Of a stretch of DNA of 64,000 nt, positions 24,647-31,611 are shown piece by piece. The notes beneath the pieces were generated by a model. The model saw only the letters and a program-made list of their open reading frames with translations, was not told the origin of the DNA and did no database searches. A program made the position numbers and the translations under genes. This DNA comes from Soehngenia sp. GTDB lineage: Bacteria; Bacillota; Clostridia; Tissierellales; Tissierellaceae. The stretch is taken from NCBI GenBank assembly GCA_024637045.1, contig JAGXFX010000004.1, positions 113,970-177,969 of the forward strand, in the 5' to 3' direction. Numbering within the stretch: position 1 is the stretch's first letter; every line of letters starts with the position of its first letter.

Positions 24647-26200
24647 TTGTCAAAACTAAATCTGGACAGCAATAAAATAGAGGCATCCAGAGCCTCAGCA
24701 AGAAACATCGCAGAAGACATTCAAAACTTCATAGACGAACACACAACCGTATCCACAGAAAGAACAGTAGTAAGACTACTTGGAGTGGATGGAGTGGATG
24801 AAATCGAAAAACCACTACCAAACGTTGTAGTAGACAATATCGTCGAGGGAGGCGGACTCGAAAGAGGAGCAGCATACTGGATTGGAAACGCAATGCTGAA
24901 CCTCGAAATCTCACCACAGGAAATCGCAGAAAAAATATCAGCAGGTGAGGTTGACATCACAAGACTTCCTGCTAAGGATGAGCAGGAAATAAAGGATGTA
25001 ATCCACACGGTAGCACAAGAAATGGTTGAAAAGATCCTGGCAAACAAGAAAGTAAGAGATGACTATATCGAAGCTTTTGGGCCAGCCAAGACACCAAATC
25101 TTTATGTAATCGTAGCAACCGGAAATATCCATGAGGATATTGTTCAAGCAAGAGCAGCTGCAACCCAAGGTGCAGACATTGTAGCTGTAATAAGGACAAC
25201 AGGACAGTCGCTTCTTGACTATGTACCTTTCGGAGCAACAATAGAAGGCTTTGGAGGAACCTACGCAACTCAGGAGAATTTCAGACTTATGAGAGAAGCA
25301 CTTGATGAAGTAGGAGAAAAGGTCGGAAGATACATCAAATTGACAAACTACTGTTCAGGACTGTGTATGCCGGAAATAGCAGCAATGGGAGCAATTGAAA
25401 GAGTGGATATGATGCTTAATGATGCTCTTTACGGAATCCTATTCAGGGATATCAACATGCAAAGAACCCTTATTGACCAGTACTTCTCAAGGGTAATAAA
25501 CGGTTTTGCAGGGATCATCATAAACACGGGTGAAGACAACTACCTAACAACTGACGATGCAGTCGAAGCAGCACACACGGTACTTGCATCCCAGTTTATA
25601 AACGAGCAGTTTGCACTTAAGGCAGGACTACCAGAAGAGCAGATGGGTCTTGGACATGCATTTGAGATGGAACCAACTCTCGAAGACGGCTTCCTTCTAG
25701 AGCTTGCACAAGCTCAGATGGCAAGAGAGATATTCCCTAATGCACCACTTAAGTACATGCCTCCAACTAAGTTTATGACAGGAAACATATATAAAGGACA
25801 TGTACAAAATGCAATGTTTAATATGGTATCAGTAATGACAAATCAGGGGATTCAGCTTCTGGGAATGCTTACAGAGGCAATCCATACGCCACATCTTCAC
25901 GACAGATACCTTTCAATTGAAAATGCACAATATGTATTCAACAACGCAAGACACCTAAGTGATGAGATAGAGTTCAAGAAAGATGGAGTAATCCAGAAAA
26001 GAGCTCATTCAGTTCTAGAAGAAGCAAGCGGTCTTCTTCAACAGATTGAAAGAGAAGGCCTGTTCCAAACAATTGAGCAAGGAAAATTCGGTGGAGTAAG
26101 ACGTATGAGAACCGGAGGAAAAGGACTTGCAGGTATTGCGAGGAAGGACTCAGGATACTTCAATCCATTTATCCAAATGATGCTTGGAGGTGACAGATAA
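24647..26200 (+). CDS. kamD: lysine 5,6-aminomutase subunit alpha
   Basis: The large subunit of the adenosylcobalamin- and PLP-dependent enzyme that moves the 6-amino group of beta-lysine to C5. I chose TTG 24647, 8 nt after AAAGGAG, giving 517 residues, essentially the known KamD length; ATG 24629 would place the Shine-Dalgarno inside the gene. The family segments KLTNYCSGLCMPEIAAMGAIERVDMMLNDALYGILFRDINMQRTLIDQYFSR and HTPHLHDRYLS are intact. The stop overlaps the kamE start by one base. Confidence 0.96.
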   Translation: MSKLNLDSNKIEASRASARNIAEDIQNFIDEHTTVSTERTVVRLLGVDGVDEIEKPLPNVVVDNIVEGGGLERGAAYWIGNAMLNLEISPQEIAEKISAGEVDITRLPAKDEQEIKDVIHTVAQEMVEKILANKKVRDDYIEAFGPAKTPNLYVIVATGNIHEDIVQARAAATQGADIVAVIRTTGQSLLDYVPFGATIEGFGGTYATQENFRLMREALDEVGEKVGRYIKLTNYCSGLCMPEIAAMGAIERVDMMLNDALYGILFRDINMQRTLIDQYFSRVINGFAGIIINTGEDNYLTTDDAVEAAHTVLASQFINEQFALKAGLPEEQMGLGHAFEMEPTLEDGFLLELAQAQMAREIFPNAPLKYMPPTKFMTGNIYKGHVQNAMFNMVSVMTNQGIQLLGMLTEAIHTPHLHDRYLSIENAQYVFNNARHLSDEIEFKKDGVIQKRAHSVLEEASGLLQQIEREGLFQTIEQGKFGGVRRMRTGGKGLAGIARKDSGYFNPFIQMMLGGDR

Positions 26201-26958
26201 TGAGTGAAATTCAAAAAGTCGACCTTACAAACGTAAAACCTTACGGAGATACAATGAATGACGGAGCAGTTCAGTTAAGTTTCAGTCTTCCTGTCCCATA
26301 CGGCGATGAAGCAAACGAAGCAGCAAGACAGTTGGCCAAGAAAATGGGTTTTGAAGAGCCAGCAGTAGTTTACTCCCATGATCTTGGGATTAATTACACA
26401 TACTTTGTAATGTATGGAAAAACTGTTCATTCAGTTGATTACTCATCAATCGAGGTTCCCAAGGTGGATGTTGAAGTAATGGAACACCATGACATTGAGG
26501 ACTTTATCAAGGACAATATAAAAAGAGATGTTGTAATTCTTGGAGCATGTACAGGAACAGATGCCCATACAGTAGGAATCGATGCGATCATGAACATGAA
26601 GGGCTATGCAGGACACTACGGTCTGGAAAGATACGAAGGAATGCAGGCTTACAACCTTGGAAGCCAGGTTCCAAACGAGGAGCTCGTTGCAAAGGCTATT
26701 GAAATGAAGGCAGATGCACTTCTTGTATCACAGGTAGTAACACAGAAGGATGTTCATATCCCAAATCTTACAGAACTAGTGGAACTACTAGAGGCTGAAG
26801 GAATTAGAGACAAGATAGTCCTTGTATGCGGAGGACCAAGACTAAGCCATGAGCTTGCAAAAGAGCTTGGTTATGATGCAGGCTTCGGTTCGGGAAGCTA
26901 CGCAGAGGATGTTGCAACCTTTGTAGTCAATGAAATAGTTAAGAGAAATTTAGTATAA
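26200..26958 (+). CDS. kamE: lysine 5,6-aminomutase subunit beta (B12-binding)
   Basis: The small, cobalamin-binding subunit, 252 residues. The DxHxxG motif is present as Asp121-Ala-His123-Thr-Val-Gly126, with His123 the expected lower cobalt ligand. Lys134 in NMKGYAGHYGLE lies 11 residues further on, as the PLP-binding lysine does in the characterised enzyme. A strong terminator follows at 26975, closing the locus. The remaining pathway genes (kce, kal, CoA transferase) are not in this window. Confidence 0.96.
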   Translation: MSEIQKVDLTNVKPYGDTMNDGAVQLSFSLPVPYGDEANEAARQLAKKMGFEEPAVVYSHDLGINYTYFVMYGKTVHSVDYSSIEVPKVDVEVMEHHDIEDFIKDNIKRDVVILGACTGTDAHTVGIDAIMNMKGYAGHYGLERYEGMQAYNLGSQVPNEELVAKAIEMKADALLVSQVVTQKDVHIPNLTELVELLEAEGIRDKIVLVCGGPRLSHELAKELGYDAGFGSGSYAEDVATFVVNEIVKRNLV

Positions 26959-26974
26959 TACTATAGCTTAAGCA

Positions 26975-27019
26975 AATACCGGGAGCAATCAGAAAAATGA
27001 TTGCTCCCGGTATTTTTTT
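26975..27019 (+). terminator. terminator of the kam operon
   Basis: A 17-bp stem (26975-26991 with 26998-27014, AATACCGGGAGCAATCA and its complement) with loop GAAAAA and a T-run. Confidence 0.93.
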
Positions 27020-27090
27020 GTATTCACAGATTTTTACACTATCAGTAGTCTTCAAAACTATAAGAAGCTATTGTTATTTTATTGTTAAGA

Positions 27091-27147
27091 AATAAAACTG
27101 AAATAAAATTGACATAAAACAAGAATAAAATTAGCATATGGTATAAA
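27091..27147 (+). promoter_or_regulatory. four tandem 11-bp repeats before a -10 box (SARP-like activator site)
   Basis: AATAAAACTGA, AATAAAATTGA, CATAAAACAAG and AATAAAATTAG occupy 27091-27134 with exact 11-bp periodicity. A 7-nt gap (CATATGG) leads to the -10 box TATAAA (27142-27147). No -35 box is visible. The layout is repeated before the PAS/LPXTG operon at 31069-31136. Direct repeats on one DNA face ending shortly before -10 are how actinobacterial SARP regulators bind. Confidence 0.78.
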
Positions 27148-27241
27148 TGATAATAATAATCAATATCAACGAGCAATGTAAATATATTGTTTTACTATTT
27201 AACATACTATATTAACGATTAAATAATAAGGAGGGTTTTAA

Positions 27242-28327
27242 ATGTCTAAGCGTTTATCGAACAGTTTAAGAAGATCAAATAAAGCATATAATAGGAATCT
27301 AGAAAAAAAGAGGAACTTGCTTAAACAATCAGCTACAAGAACCTTGGCGGCTGCGTTGATTGCAGCAAGGTTAATGAATCCAATGACGGAAGTAGAAGCA
27401 AGTTCTTTCAATTATAATGATGAGATTAGAGTTGAAAGCTTTAGTGAGAATGTTGGTCAAGAAGGAGAAGAGAATCGAAGGGGAAAACCAGATCGTCTAA
27501 GTTCAGATGAAGGATCAGATGATCAGTCAGATGAGAGTTCAGGAAATAGTGGAAGCGATGAAGGATTAGACGAAGATTCAGACGAGCAAGCAGACGATGA
27601 TTCAGATGAACCAACGGATGAAGAAACCGACGAGCCAACAGACGAGCCAACCGACGAACCAACAGATGAACCAACAGACGAGCCAACAGACGAGCAATCA
27701 GATGATGATTCAGACGAGCAATCAGATGATGATTCAGACGAGCAAGCAGACGATGATTCAGACGAGCAAGCAGACGATGATTCAGACGAGCAATCAGACG
27801 ATGAATCAGATGAGCCAACAGACGAGCCAACAGACGAGCCAACCGACGAACCAACAGATGAACCAACAGACGAGCCAACAGACGAGCCAACCGACGAACC
27901 AACAGATGAACCAACGGATGAAGAAACAGATGAACCTACAGATGAAGAAACAGATGAACCAACAGACGAACCGACAGATGAAGAAACAGATGAACCGACA
28001 GATGAACCAACAGATGAACCGACAGACGAACCGACAGATGAACCAACAGATGAACCAACAGATGACCCAACAGACGATCCGACAGACGACGATGTTGGAG
28101 GAATAACTGAAGAGATTGATGAAGAAACTCCGCAAGGTAATCCAGAAGCTGTAATTGATAATGAAGATCCTGTTGAAGATGAAGAAGTGGTAGTAGAAAT
28201 AGTGGAAGAAGTACCACAATCATCACCAACTACACTTCCTGCAACAGGGGCAATAGATTCTTCAGTATCTAGTTTATTTGGAAGTATAATGATGGGTCTG
28301 GGATATATGTTAAGAAAAAGGAACTAG
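27242..28327 (+). CDS. LPXTG-anchored surface protein with acidic PTDE/SDEQ repeats
   Basis: A 361-residue protein. The N-terminus is long, basic and followed by a hydrophobic stretch (TLAAALIAARLMNP), resembling an extended signal peptide. Residues about 85-285 are acidic low-complexity repeats of two types, SDEQ(S/A)DDD and (E)PTDE, encoded by 12-nt units. The C-terminus has the sortase signal LPATG (about 332-336), a hydrophobic segment and RKRN. It is probably a cell-wall-attached, extended stalk; ligand or calcium binding is possible but not shown. AAGGAGGGTTTTAA precedes the ATG. Its promoter has the 11-bp repeat array. Confidence 0.85.
   Translation: MSKRLSNSLRRSNKAYNRNLEKKRNLLKQSATRTLAAALIAARLMNPMTEVEASSFNYNDEIRVESFSENVGQEGEENRRGKPDRLSSDEGSDDQSDESSGNSGSDEGLDEDSDEQADDDSDEPTDEETDEPTDEPTDEPTDEPTDEPTDEQSDDDSDEQSDDDSDEQADDDSDEQADDDSDEQSDDESDEPTDEPTDEPTDEPTDEPTDEPTDEPTDEPTDEPTDEETDEPTDEETDEPTDEPTDEETDEPTDEPTDEPTDEPTDEPTDEPTDDPTDDPTDDDVGGITEEIDEETPQGNPEAVIDNEDPVEDEEVVVEIVEEVPQSSPTTLPATGAIDSSVSSLFGSIMMGLGYMLRKRN
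27520..28092 (+). repeat. 12-nt tandem repeat tract within the surface-protein gene
   Basis: Runs of CCAACAGACGAG-like 12-nt units (coding PTDE) and TCAGACGAGCAA GCAGACGATGAT-like units (coding SDEQADDD), with synonymous ATGAA/ACGAG alternation. Slippage or recombination here would change stalk length without a frameshift, because units are multiples of three. Confidence 0.85.
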
Positions 28328-28360
28328 AAAATAAATAATACCAAAAACCTTAGCTTATTA

Positions 28361-28404
28361 ATGACCAAGCTTCTGTCAGAGCAACAGAAGCTTGGTCATT
28401 TTTA
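28361..28404 (+). terminator. terminator of the surface-protein gene
   Basis: A 16-bp perfect stem (ATGACCAAGCTTCTGT at 28361-28376 with 28384-28399) followed by TTTTTAT. Confidence 0.93.
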
Positions 28405-28428
28405 TATGGTTCCGAATCTTTGTTATAA

Positions 28429-28488
28429 GTGTCTAGGAAGTAGAAATATCCAAAAGCTAAGACTTGATATACTCATTGACAGGTTGTT
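28429..28488 (+). repeat. dispersed palindromic repeat, copy C (degenerate)
   Basis: Starts GTGTCTAGGAAGTAG and keeps AAATATCCAAAAGC / GACTTGATAT and TCATTGACAGG; the most diverged copy. Confidence 0.65.
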
Positions 28489-28565
28489 CGACCAAGGTAT
28501 AGAAATCTAACATTTATCATCCCGACCTATAGTGGAGGGATCTCTCTTTTCAATTATGATTGCTT

Positions 28566-28625
28566 GTGCCCAGCGATAGAATTTCATGAAATCTCTGATT
28601 TCATAGAAATTCATCGACAGGGTAT
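28566..28625 (+). repeat. dispersed palindromic repeat, copy D
   Basis: Starts GTGCCCAGCGATAG, with inner arms ATGAAATC / GATTTCAT, i.e. paired changes relative to the consensus, and ends CATCGACAGGGTAT. A TCATCCCGACC..GGAGGGATCTCTC motif at 28518-28548 precedes it and GTGAATTGAGAATTGTG follows, the same three-part layout as copy A. Confidence 0.8.
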
Positions 28626-28654
28626 GAATCGTGAATTGAGAATTGTGAATTGGG

Positions 28655-28684
28655 TTGACAATTCTCGTACATTAAAGGTATAAT
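28655..28684 (+). promoter_or_regulatory. promoter of the AbiEi-like gene
   Basis: TTGACA (28655-28660), 18 nt, TATAAT (28679-28684), directly after the GTGAATTG repeat. Confidence 0.8.
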
Positions 28685-28734
28685 GCACTTAAAAGACTGC
28701 AAATAAAAACAAACGCAGTCCAAGGGGTGCAAAT

Positions 28735-29331
28735 ATGAAAAATATGGAAAGGATTATTGAGGAATTTAAGCTTCATGGAGGCGTTCTGAAGACTTCTGAG
28801 CTTAAAGAAATAGGTTTGTCTAGCAGGCAGATAAAAAGTATGGTTCAAGAAGGAAGGATCTCAAAGATTAAGTACGGGTACTATGAGTTGACAGAATATA
28901 TCCCTAACGATCATGTTATGGTTGCAAGGTTGTTTCCTGATTCGGTGATATTTCTGGAAAGTGCCCTTTTTTACTATGGCTATATTGATAGGGTTCCACG
29001 GGAAATTCAGATTGCTGTTGATAGAAGCAGTAAAACAACAAAATACGATATAGAATACCCAATGGTCAAGCCCTTTTTTATGGAGTCCAGATTCTTGGAA
29101 GTAGGATTGGAAACAATTGAGATTGATGACGTAAAAATCAGGATTTTCAGTCGGGACCGTACAATTTGTGATGTTCTCCGATTTGAGAAAAAAATAGATT
29201 ATGAAGTGTTTTCATCAGCCATCGAATCATACATTAAAGATCCCAATAAAGTTATTCGAAATCTGTTTGAATATGCAGAAATTCTTAATATAAGAAACAA
29301 AGTCCAAACATACATAGGGGTGAGATTGTGA
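28735..29331 (+). CDS. AbiEi-type antitoxin / transcriptional regulator
   Basis: A 198-residue protein with an N-terminal winged-helix AbiEi_4 type domain (GGVLKTSELKEIGLSSRQIKSMVQEGRISKIKYGYYEL) and a C-terminal domain with FSRDRTICDVLRF, as in type IV AbiE antitoxins. In intact systems it represses the operon and counters the AbiEii nucleotidyltransferase. Here the downstream toxin frame is truncated, so the gene may survive as a regulator or remnant. The stop overlaps the next GTG by three bases. The ATG lies after AAGGGGTGC. Confidence 0.85.
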   Translation: MKNMERIIEEFKLHGGVLKTSELKEIGLSSRQIKSMVQEGRISKIKYGYYELTEYIPNDHVMVARLFPDSVIFLESALFYYGYIDRVPREIQIAVDRSSKTTKYDIEYPMVKPFFMESRFLEVGLETIEIDDVKIRIFSRDRTICDVLRFEKKIDYEVFSSAIESYIKDPNKVIRNLFEYAEILNIRNKVQTYIGVRL

Positions 29332-29510
29332 GTGTAAACAATGCAGAATCCATATTAGCTAGATTAAGAAACCGCGCTAAAGAAGAAAACATAACAATGC
29401 AACAATTGTTGAATCTATTTTTTCAGGAGGAGTTCCTTCGAAGACTATCAAATACCCCAGAAACCCTCGGCAACAATTTTTCTTCGGACCTCTCAAAACC
29501 GCTTGGCTAA
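29328..29510 (+). pseudogene. truncated AbiEii-type nucleotidyltransferase toxin (N-terminal remnant)
   Basis: A GTG start overlapping the antitoxin stop opens a 60-residue frame. Residues 1-45 (NNAESILARLRNRAKEENITMQQLLNLFFQEEFLRRLS) resemble the N-terminal helix of AbiEii toxins, which normally continue for about 250-300 residues with KGG and nucleotidyltransferase motifs. Those are absent; the frame ends in unrelated sequence (NNFSSDLSKPLG). The break is probably a deletion or replacement near 29460. It could also be a short real protein, but I judge that less likely. Confidence 0.7.
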
Positions 29511-29750
29511 GTAATGCCCTCAAAAAATGTTCCAATCGGATTTCTTTAATGGTTGTCACTATGAACATCGTGAAGAGCCTTGAACCCCAAAGCTATGACC
29601 CTAGCTTCTTAGTTTTTAGATTTTAACTCTTACTTCTTAGATAGTAACTATTAGCTTTCCAATAATCCTTTCCTTTCTACTTGTAGCTTTCCACTTTCTG
29701 CTGACCTGTCACTATAATTGACAAAAAAATTTGAAAAAATTTAATAAAAC

Positions 29751-29780
29751 TTGACCAAATACCCATAATTTGGGTATAGT
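29751..29780 (+). promoter_or_regulatory. promoter of the BTAD regulator with 19-bp inverted repeat
   Basis: TTGACC (29751-29756), 18 nt, TATAGT (29775-29780). ATACCCATAATTTGGGTAT (29759-29777) has 7-bp arms, fills the spacer and touches the -10, and so is a likely repressor site. It has ATACCC/GGGTAT arms like the sites at 4499 and 5683 but a centre two bases longer. Confidence 0.72.
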
Positions 29781-29805
29781 AATAATTATAGGGGTGGGTG
29801 AGATT

Positions 29806-31005
29806 ATGAAGCTGTATATTACAACACTTGGGGACTTTGATATGTTAATGGAAGGAAAATCCATAATGCAGGATGTAAGTCGCTCATACAAGCTTTTCAA
29901 GCTTCTTGAGTACTTTTTGACGTTCAAGAACAAGAAACTTCTACCAGAGGTTATAATCGAGAACCTTTGGCAGGACCAGGATTCCATGGACCCTAAGAAT
30001 ATGATCAGAGGACAGATATTCAGATTAAGACAAATACTTAAGGAAATCCTGCCAGAAGATGACTACCTTACAATATCATTTAGCAATGGCTACTATACAT
30101 TGGAAGTTGGTAAAAATGTAGTCCTTGATACTGATGAATTGGAATCGTGGATTCAAAAAGGAGACGAAGAGCTGGAAATTGACCATGACAAAGCTTTGAC
30201 TGCATATAGAAATGCAATCAATCTTTACAGAGGAGGATATCTTGCAGAGAATTCTTATGAAATCTGGCTTGTACCAGTCAGAAGCTACTACAAACGTATT
30301 TATGTAAAGACATTGGAAAAACTTGTAGATCTTTGTTCAGAAAAAGGAAGAGATGAAGAAATAGTAAGGGTGTGTGAAAAGGCAATAACAATTGAGCCAT
30401 ACGAAGAAAAGATTCATAAATTTCTAATAGAAAGTCTTTTAAGACTTGGTAAAATACAGAATGCCCATAATCACCTGGAGTTTATGCAGGTGGCATTTGA
30501 GAAGGAAATGGGAATAACCACTACCTCATTAATAAGAGAAATACAAAGAAAAATACAAAGCTATTCGACCGACAAGGTAGAACTGACAGTGAAAGATATA
30601 AATAGAAAACTTGATGAGACAGGAGTAACAGGTCCTCTCAAATGTGAATCAGAGTACTTCAAACTTTTATACAATAGCCACAAGAGAAGAAGAAAGATTG
30701 ATCAGGAGGATGATGATTATATCAGCTTGATAACACTTGATGAATCACAAGTGGACAGCATAGATAAGTGGCAAGATGTCATAACCAAGGTACTCCAAAA
30801 CACCCTAAGAAAAGGTGATATTTTCACACTGTGGAATGATTCTCAGATTCTGATTTTACTTCCCGAAGTTAGGAATGGTGGAATCAAGGTTGTAGAAAAT
30901 AGAATTAAGAATTATCTTAAGACAAACAATGGAAATTTATTTGATATGTCATTTAAATTTATACCAATAGAAAACAAAACAAATTTGGATTTTAACAATA
31001 AATAG
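29806..31005 (+). CDS. BTAD-domain (SARP-like) transcriptional regulator with degenerate GGDEF-like C-terminus
   Basis: A 399-residue regulator. An OmpR-type winged helix covers about residues 1-100 (RSYKLFKLLEYFLTFKNKKLLPEVIIENLWQDQD..), and a bacterial transcriptional activation (BTAD) helical domain about 100-250 with YRGGYLAENSYEIWLVPVRSYYKRIYVKTLEKL. The C-terminal part (about 305-395) follows the pattern of a GGDEF domain (LRKGDIFTLWNDSQILILLPEVRNGGIKVVENRI) with the catalytic motif replaced by WNDSQ, so it should not synthesise cyclic di-GMP but might bind a nucleotide. ATG 29806 follows GGGTGAGATT. It lies between two promoters with 11-bp repeat arrays, its probable targets. Confidence 0.87.
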   Translation: MKLYITTLGDFDMLMEGKSIMQDVSRSYKLFKLLEYFLTFKNKKLLPEVIIENLWQDQDSMDPKNMIRGQIFRLRQILKEILPEDDYLTISFSNGYYTLEVGKNVVLDTDELESWIQKGDEELEIDHDKALTAYRNAINLYRGGYLAENSYEIWLVPVRSYYKRIYVKTLEKLVDLCSEKGRDEEIVRVCEKAITIEPYEEKIHKFLIESLLRLGKIQNAHNHLEFMQVAFEKEMGITTTSLIREIQRKIQSYSTDKVELTVKDINRKLDETGVTGPLKCESEYFKLLYNSHKRRRKIDQEDDDYISLITLDESQVDSIDKWQDVITKVLQNTLRKGDIFTLWNDSQILILLPEVRNGGIKVVENRIKNYLKTNNGNLFDMSFKFIPIENKTNLDFNNK

Positions 31006-31068
31006 ACCCTTCAATATAACCTTAATCATTGGATAAGCTCGCAAGAGCTTATTTTTTTCGTCAATTTT

Positions 31069-31136
31069 AATAAAATCAAAATAAAATTGAAATAAAACTG
31101 AGATAAACGCGAAATAAAATTGCTTAATGGTATATT
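31069..31136 (+). promoter_or_regulatory. five tandem 11-bp repeats before a -10 box (second SARP-like site)
   Basis: AATAAAATCAA, AATAAAATTGA, AATAAAACTGA, GATAAACGCGA and AATAAAATTGC fill 31069-31123 without gaps. A 7-nt gap (TTAATGG) leads to TATATT (31131-31136). Period, gap and the trailing ATGG before -10 match the array at 27091-27147. No -35 box is visible, as expected for an activator-dependent promoter. Confidence 0.8.
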
Positions 31137-31180
31137 TGAAATAGAAGTAGAAATAATCCTGAGAGAAGGGGGCGATGGTT

Positions 31181-31597
31181 ATGGAATACCCTTCAAAAAA
31201 CGACTTTTTCATAAGATTTAAGGCATTGATAAATGAAAGAGGCCGATTTATTGATTACGTTTTGGTGGAGGTTAGTGATAATTTTTATTTTGCAACTGGG
31301 ATGAATTCCGACAGAATTTTAGGAGAGAAACTTGGAAACATGGTTATTGAAATGGAAAATCCAGTTTTAGGATTAAAAGATTTTCATTACCAGATGCTTC
31401 CAAAGACAAGAAGAAAATTCGAACATTACGTAGAGGAAGAAAACAGATGGTATCTGGTAACCCTATATAGTGATGAAAGAGATTACCTTATGATGGTTTA
31501 CACAGACATTTCAAGGTACAAGGAAGAATCATCTAGGAATACAAAGCACCGGTTTGGCAATGATGAAAAGGATGATAGCAAAAGGAAATTTGGTTAA
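31181..31597 (+). CDS. stand-alone PAS-like domain protein
   Basis: A 138-residue protein with the fold pattern of a PAS sensor: FIDYVLVEVSDNFYFATGMNSDRILGEKLGN, the helical KTRRKFEHYV region, then RWYLVTLYSDERDYLMMVYTDISRYKEE, the usual end of a PAS domain before an output domain. No output domain follows; the tail is basic and polar. I chose ATG 31181, 8-9 nt after AGAAGGGGG, over ATG 31175. It is co-transcribed with the LPXTG protein 15 nt downstream and is under the 11-bp array. It could be a partner that senses a signal for the surface system, but that is inference. Confidence 0.72.
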   Translation: MEYPSKNDFFIRFKALINERGRFIDYVLVEVSDNFYFATGMNSDRILGEKLGNMVIEMENPVLGLKDFHYQMLPKTRRKFEHYVEEENRWYLVTLYSDERDYLMMVYTDISRYKEESSRNTKHRFGNDEKDDSKRKFG

Positions 31598-31611
31598 GGG
31601 AGGATAAGGAA

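Noticed and set aside
27520..28092. CRISPR array or satellite-like noncoding repeat
   Set aside because: The repeat unit is 12 nt without spacers and encodes an acidic stalk in frame between a signal peptide and an LPATG signal.
27441..28229. Long open frames antisense or out of frame to the PTDE repeats
   Set aside because: They consist of Leu/Arg/His or Gln/Thr/Asn runs produced by the repeat and have no ribosome-binding site or domain.
29759..29777. A third member of the CsoR-like operator pair
   Set aside because: The arms are similar but the centre is 7 nt rather than 5 nt, which would change the helical phase, so I report it separately.
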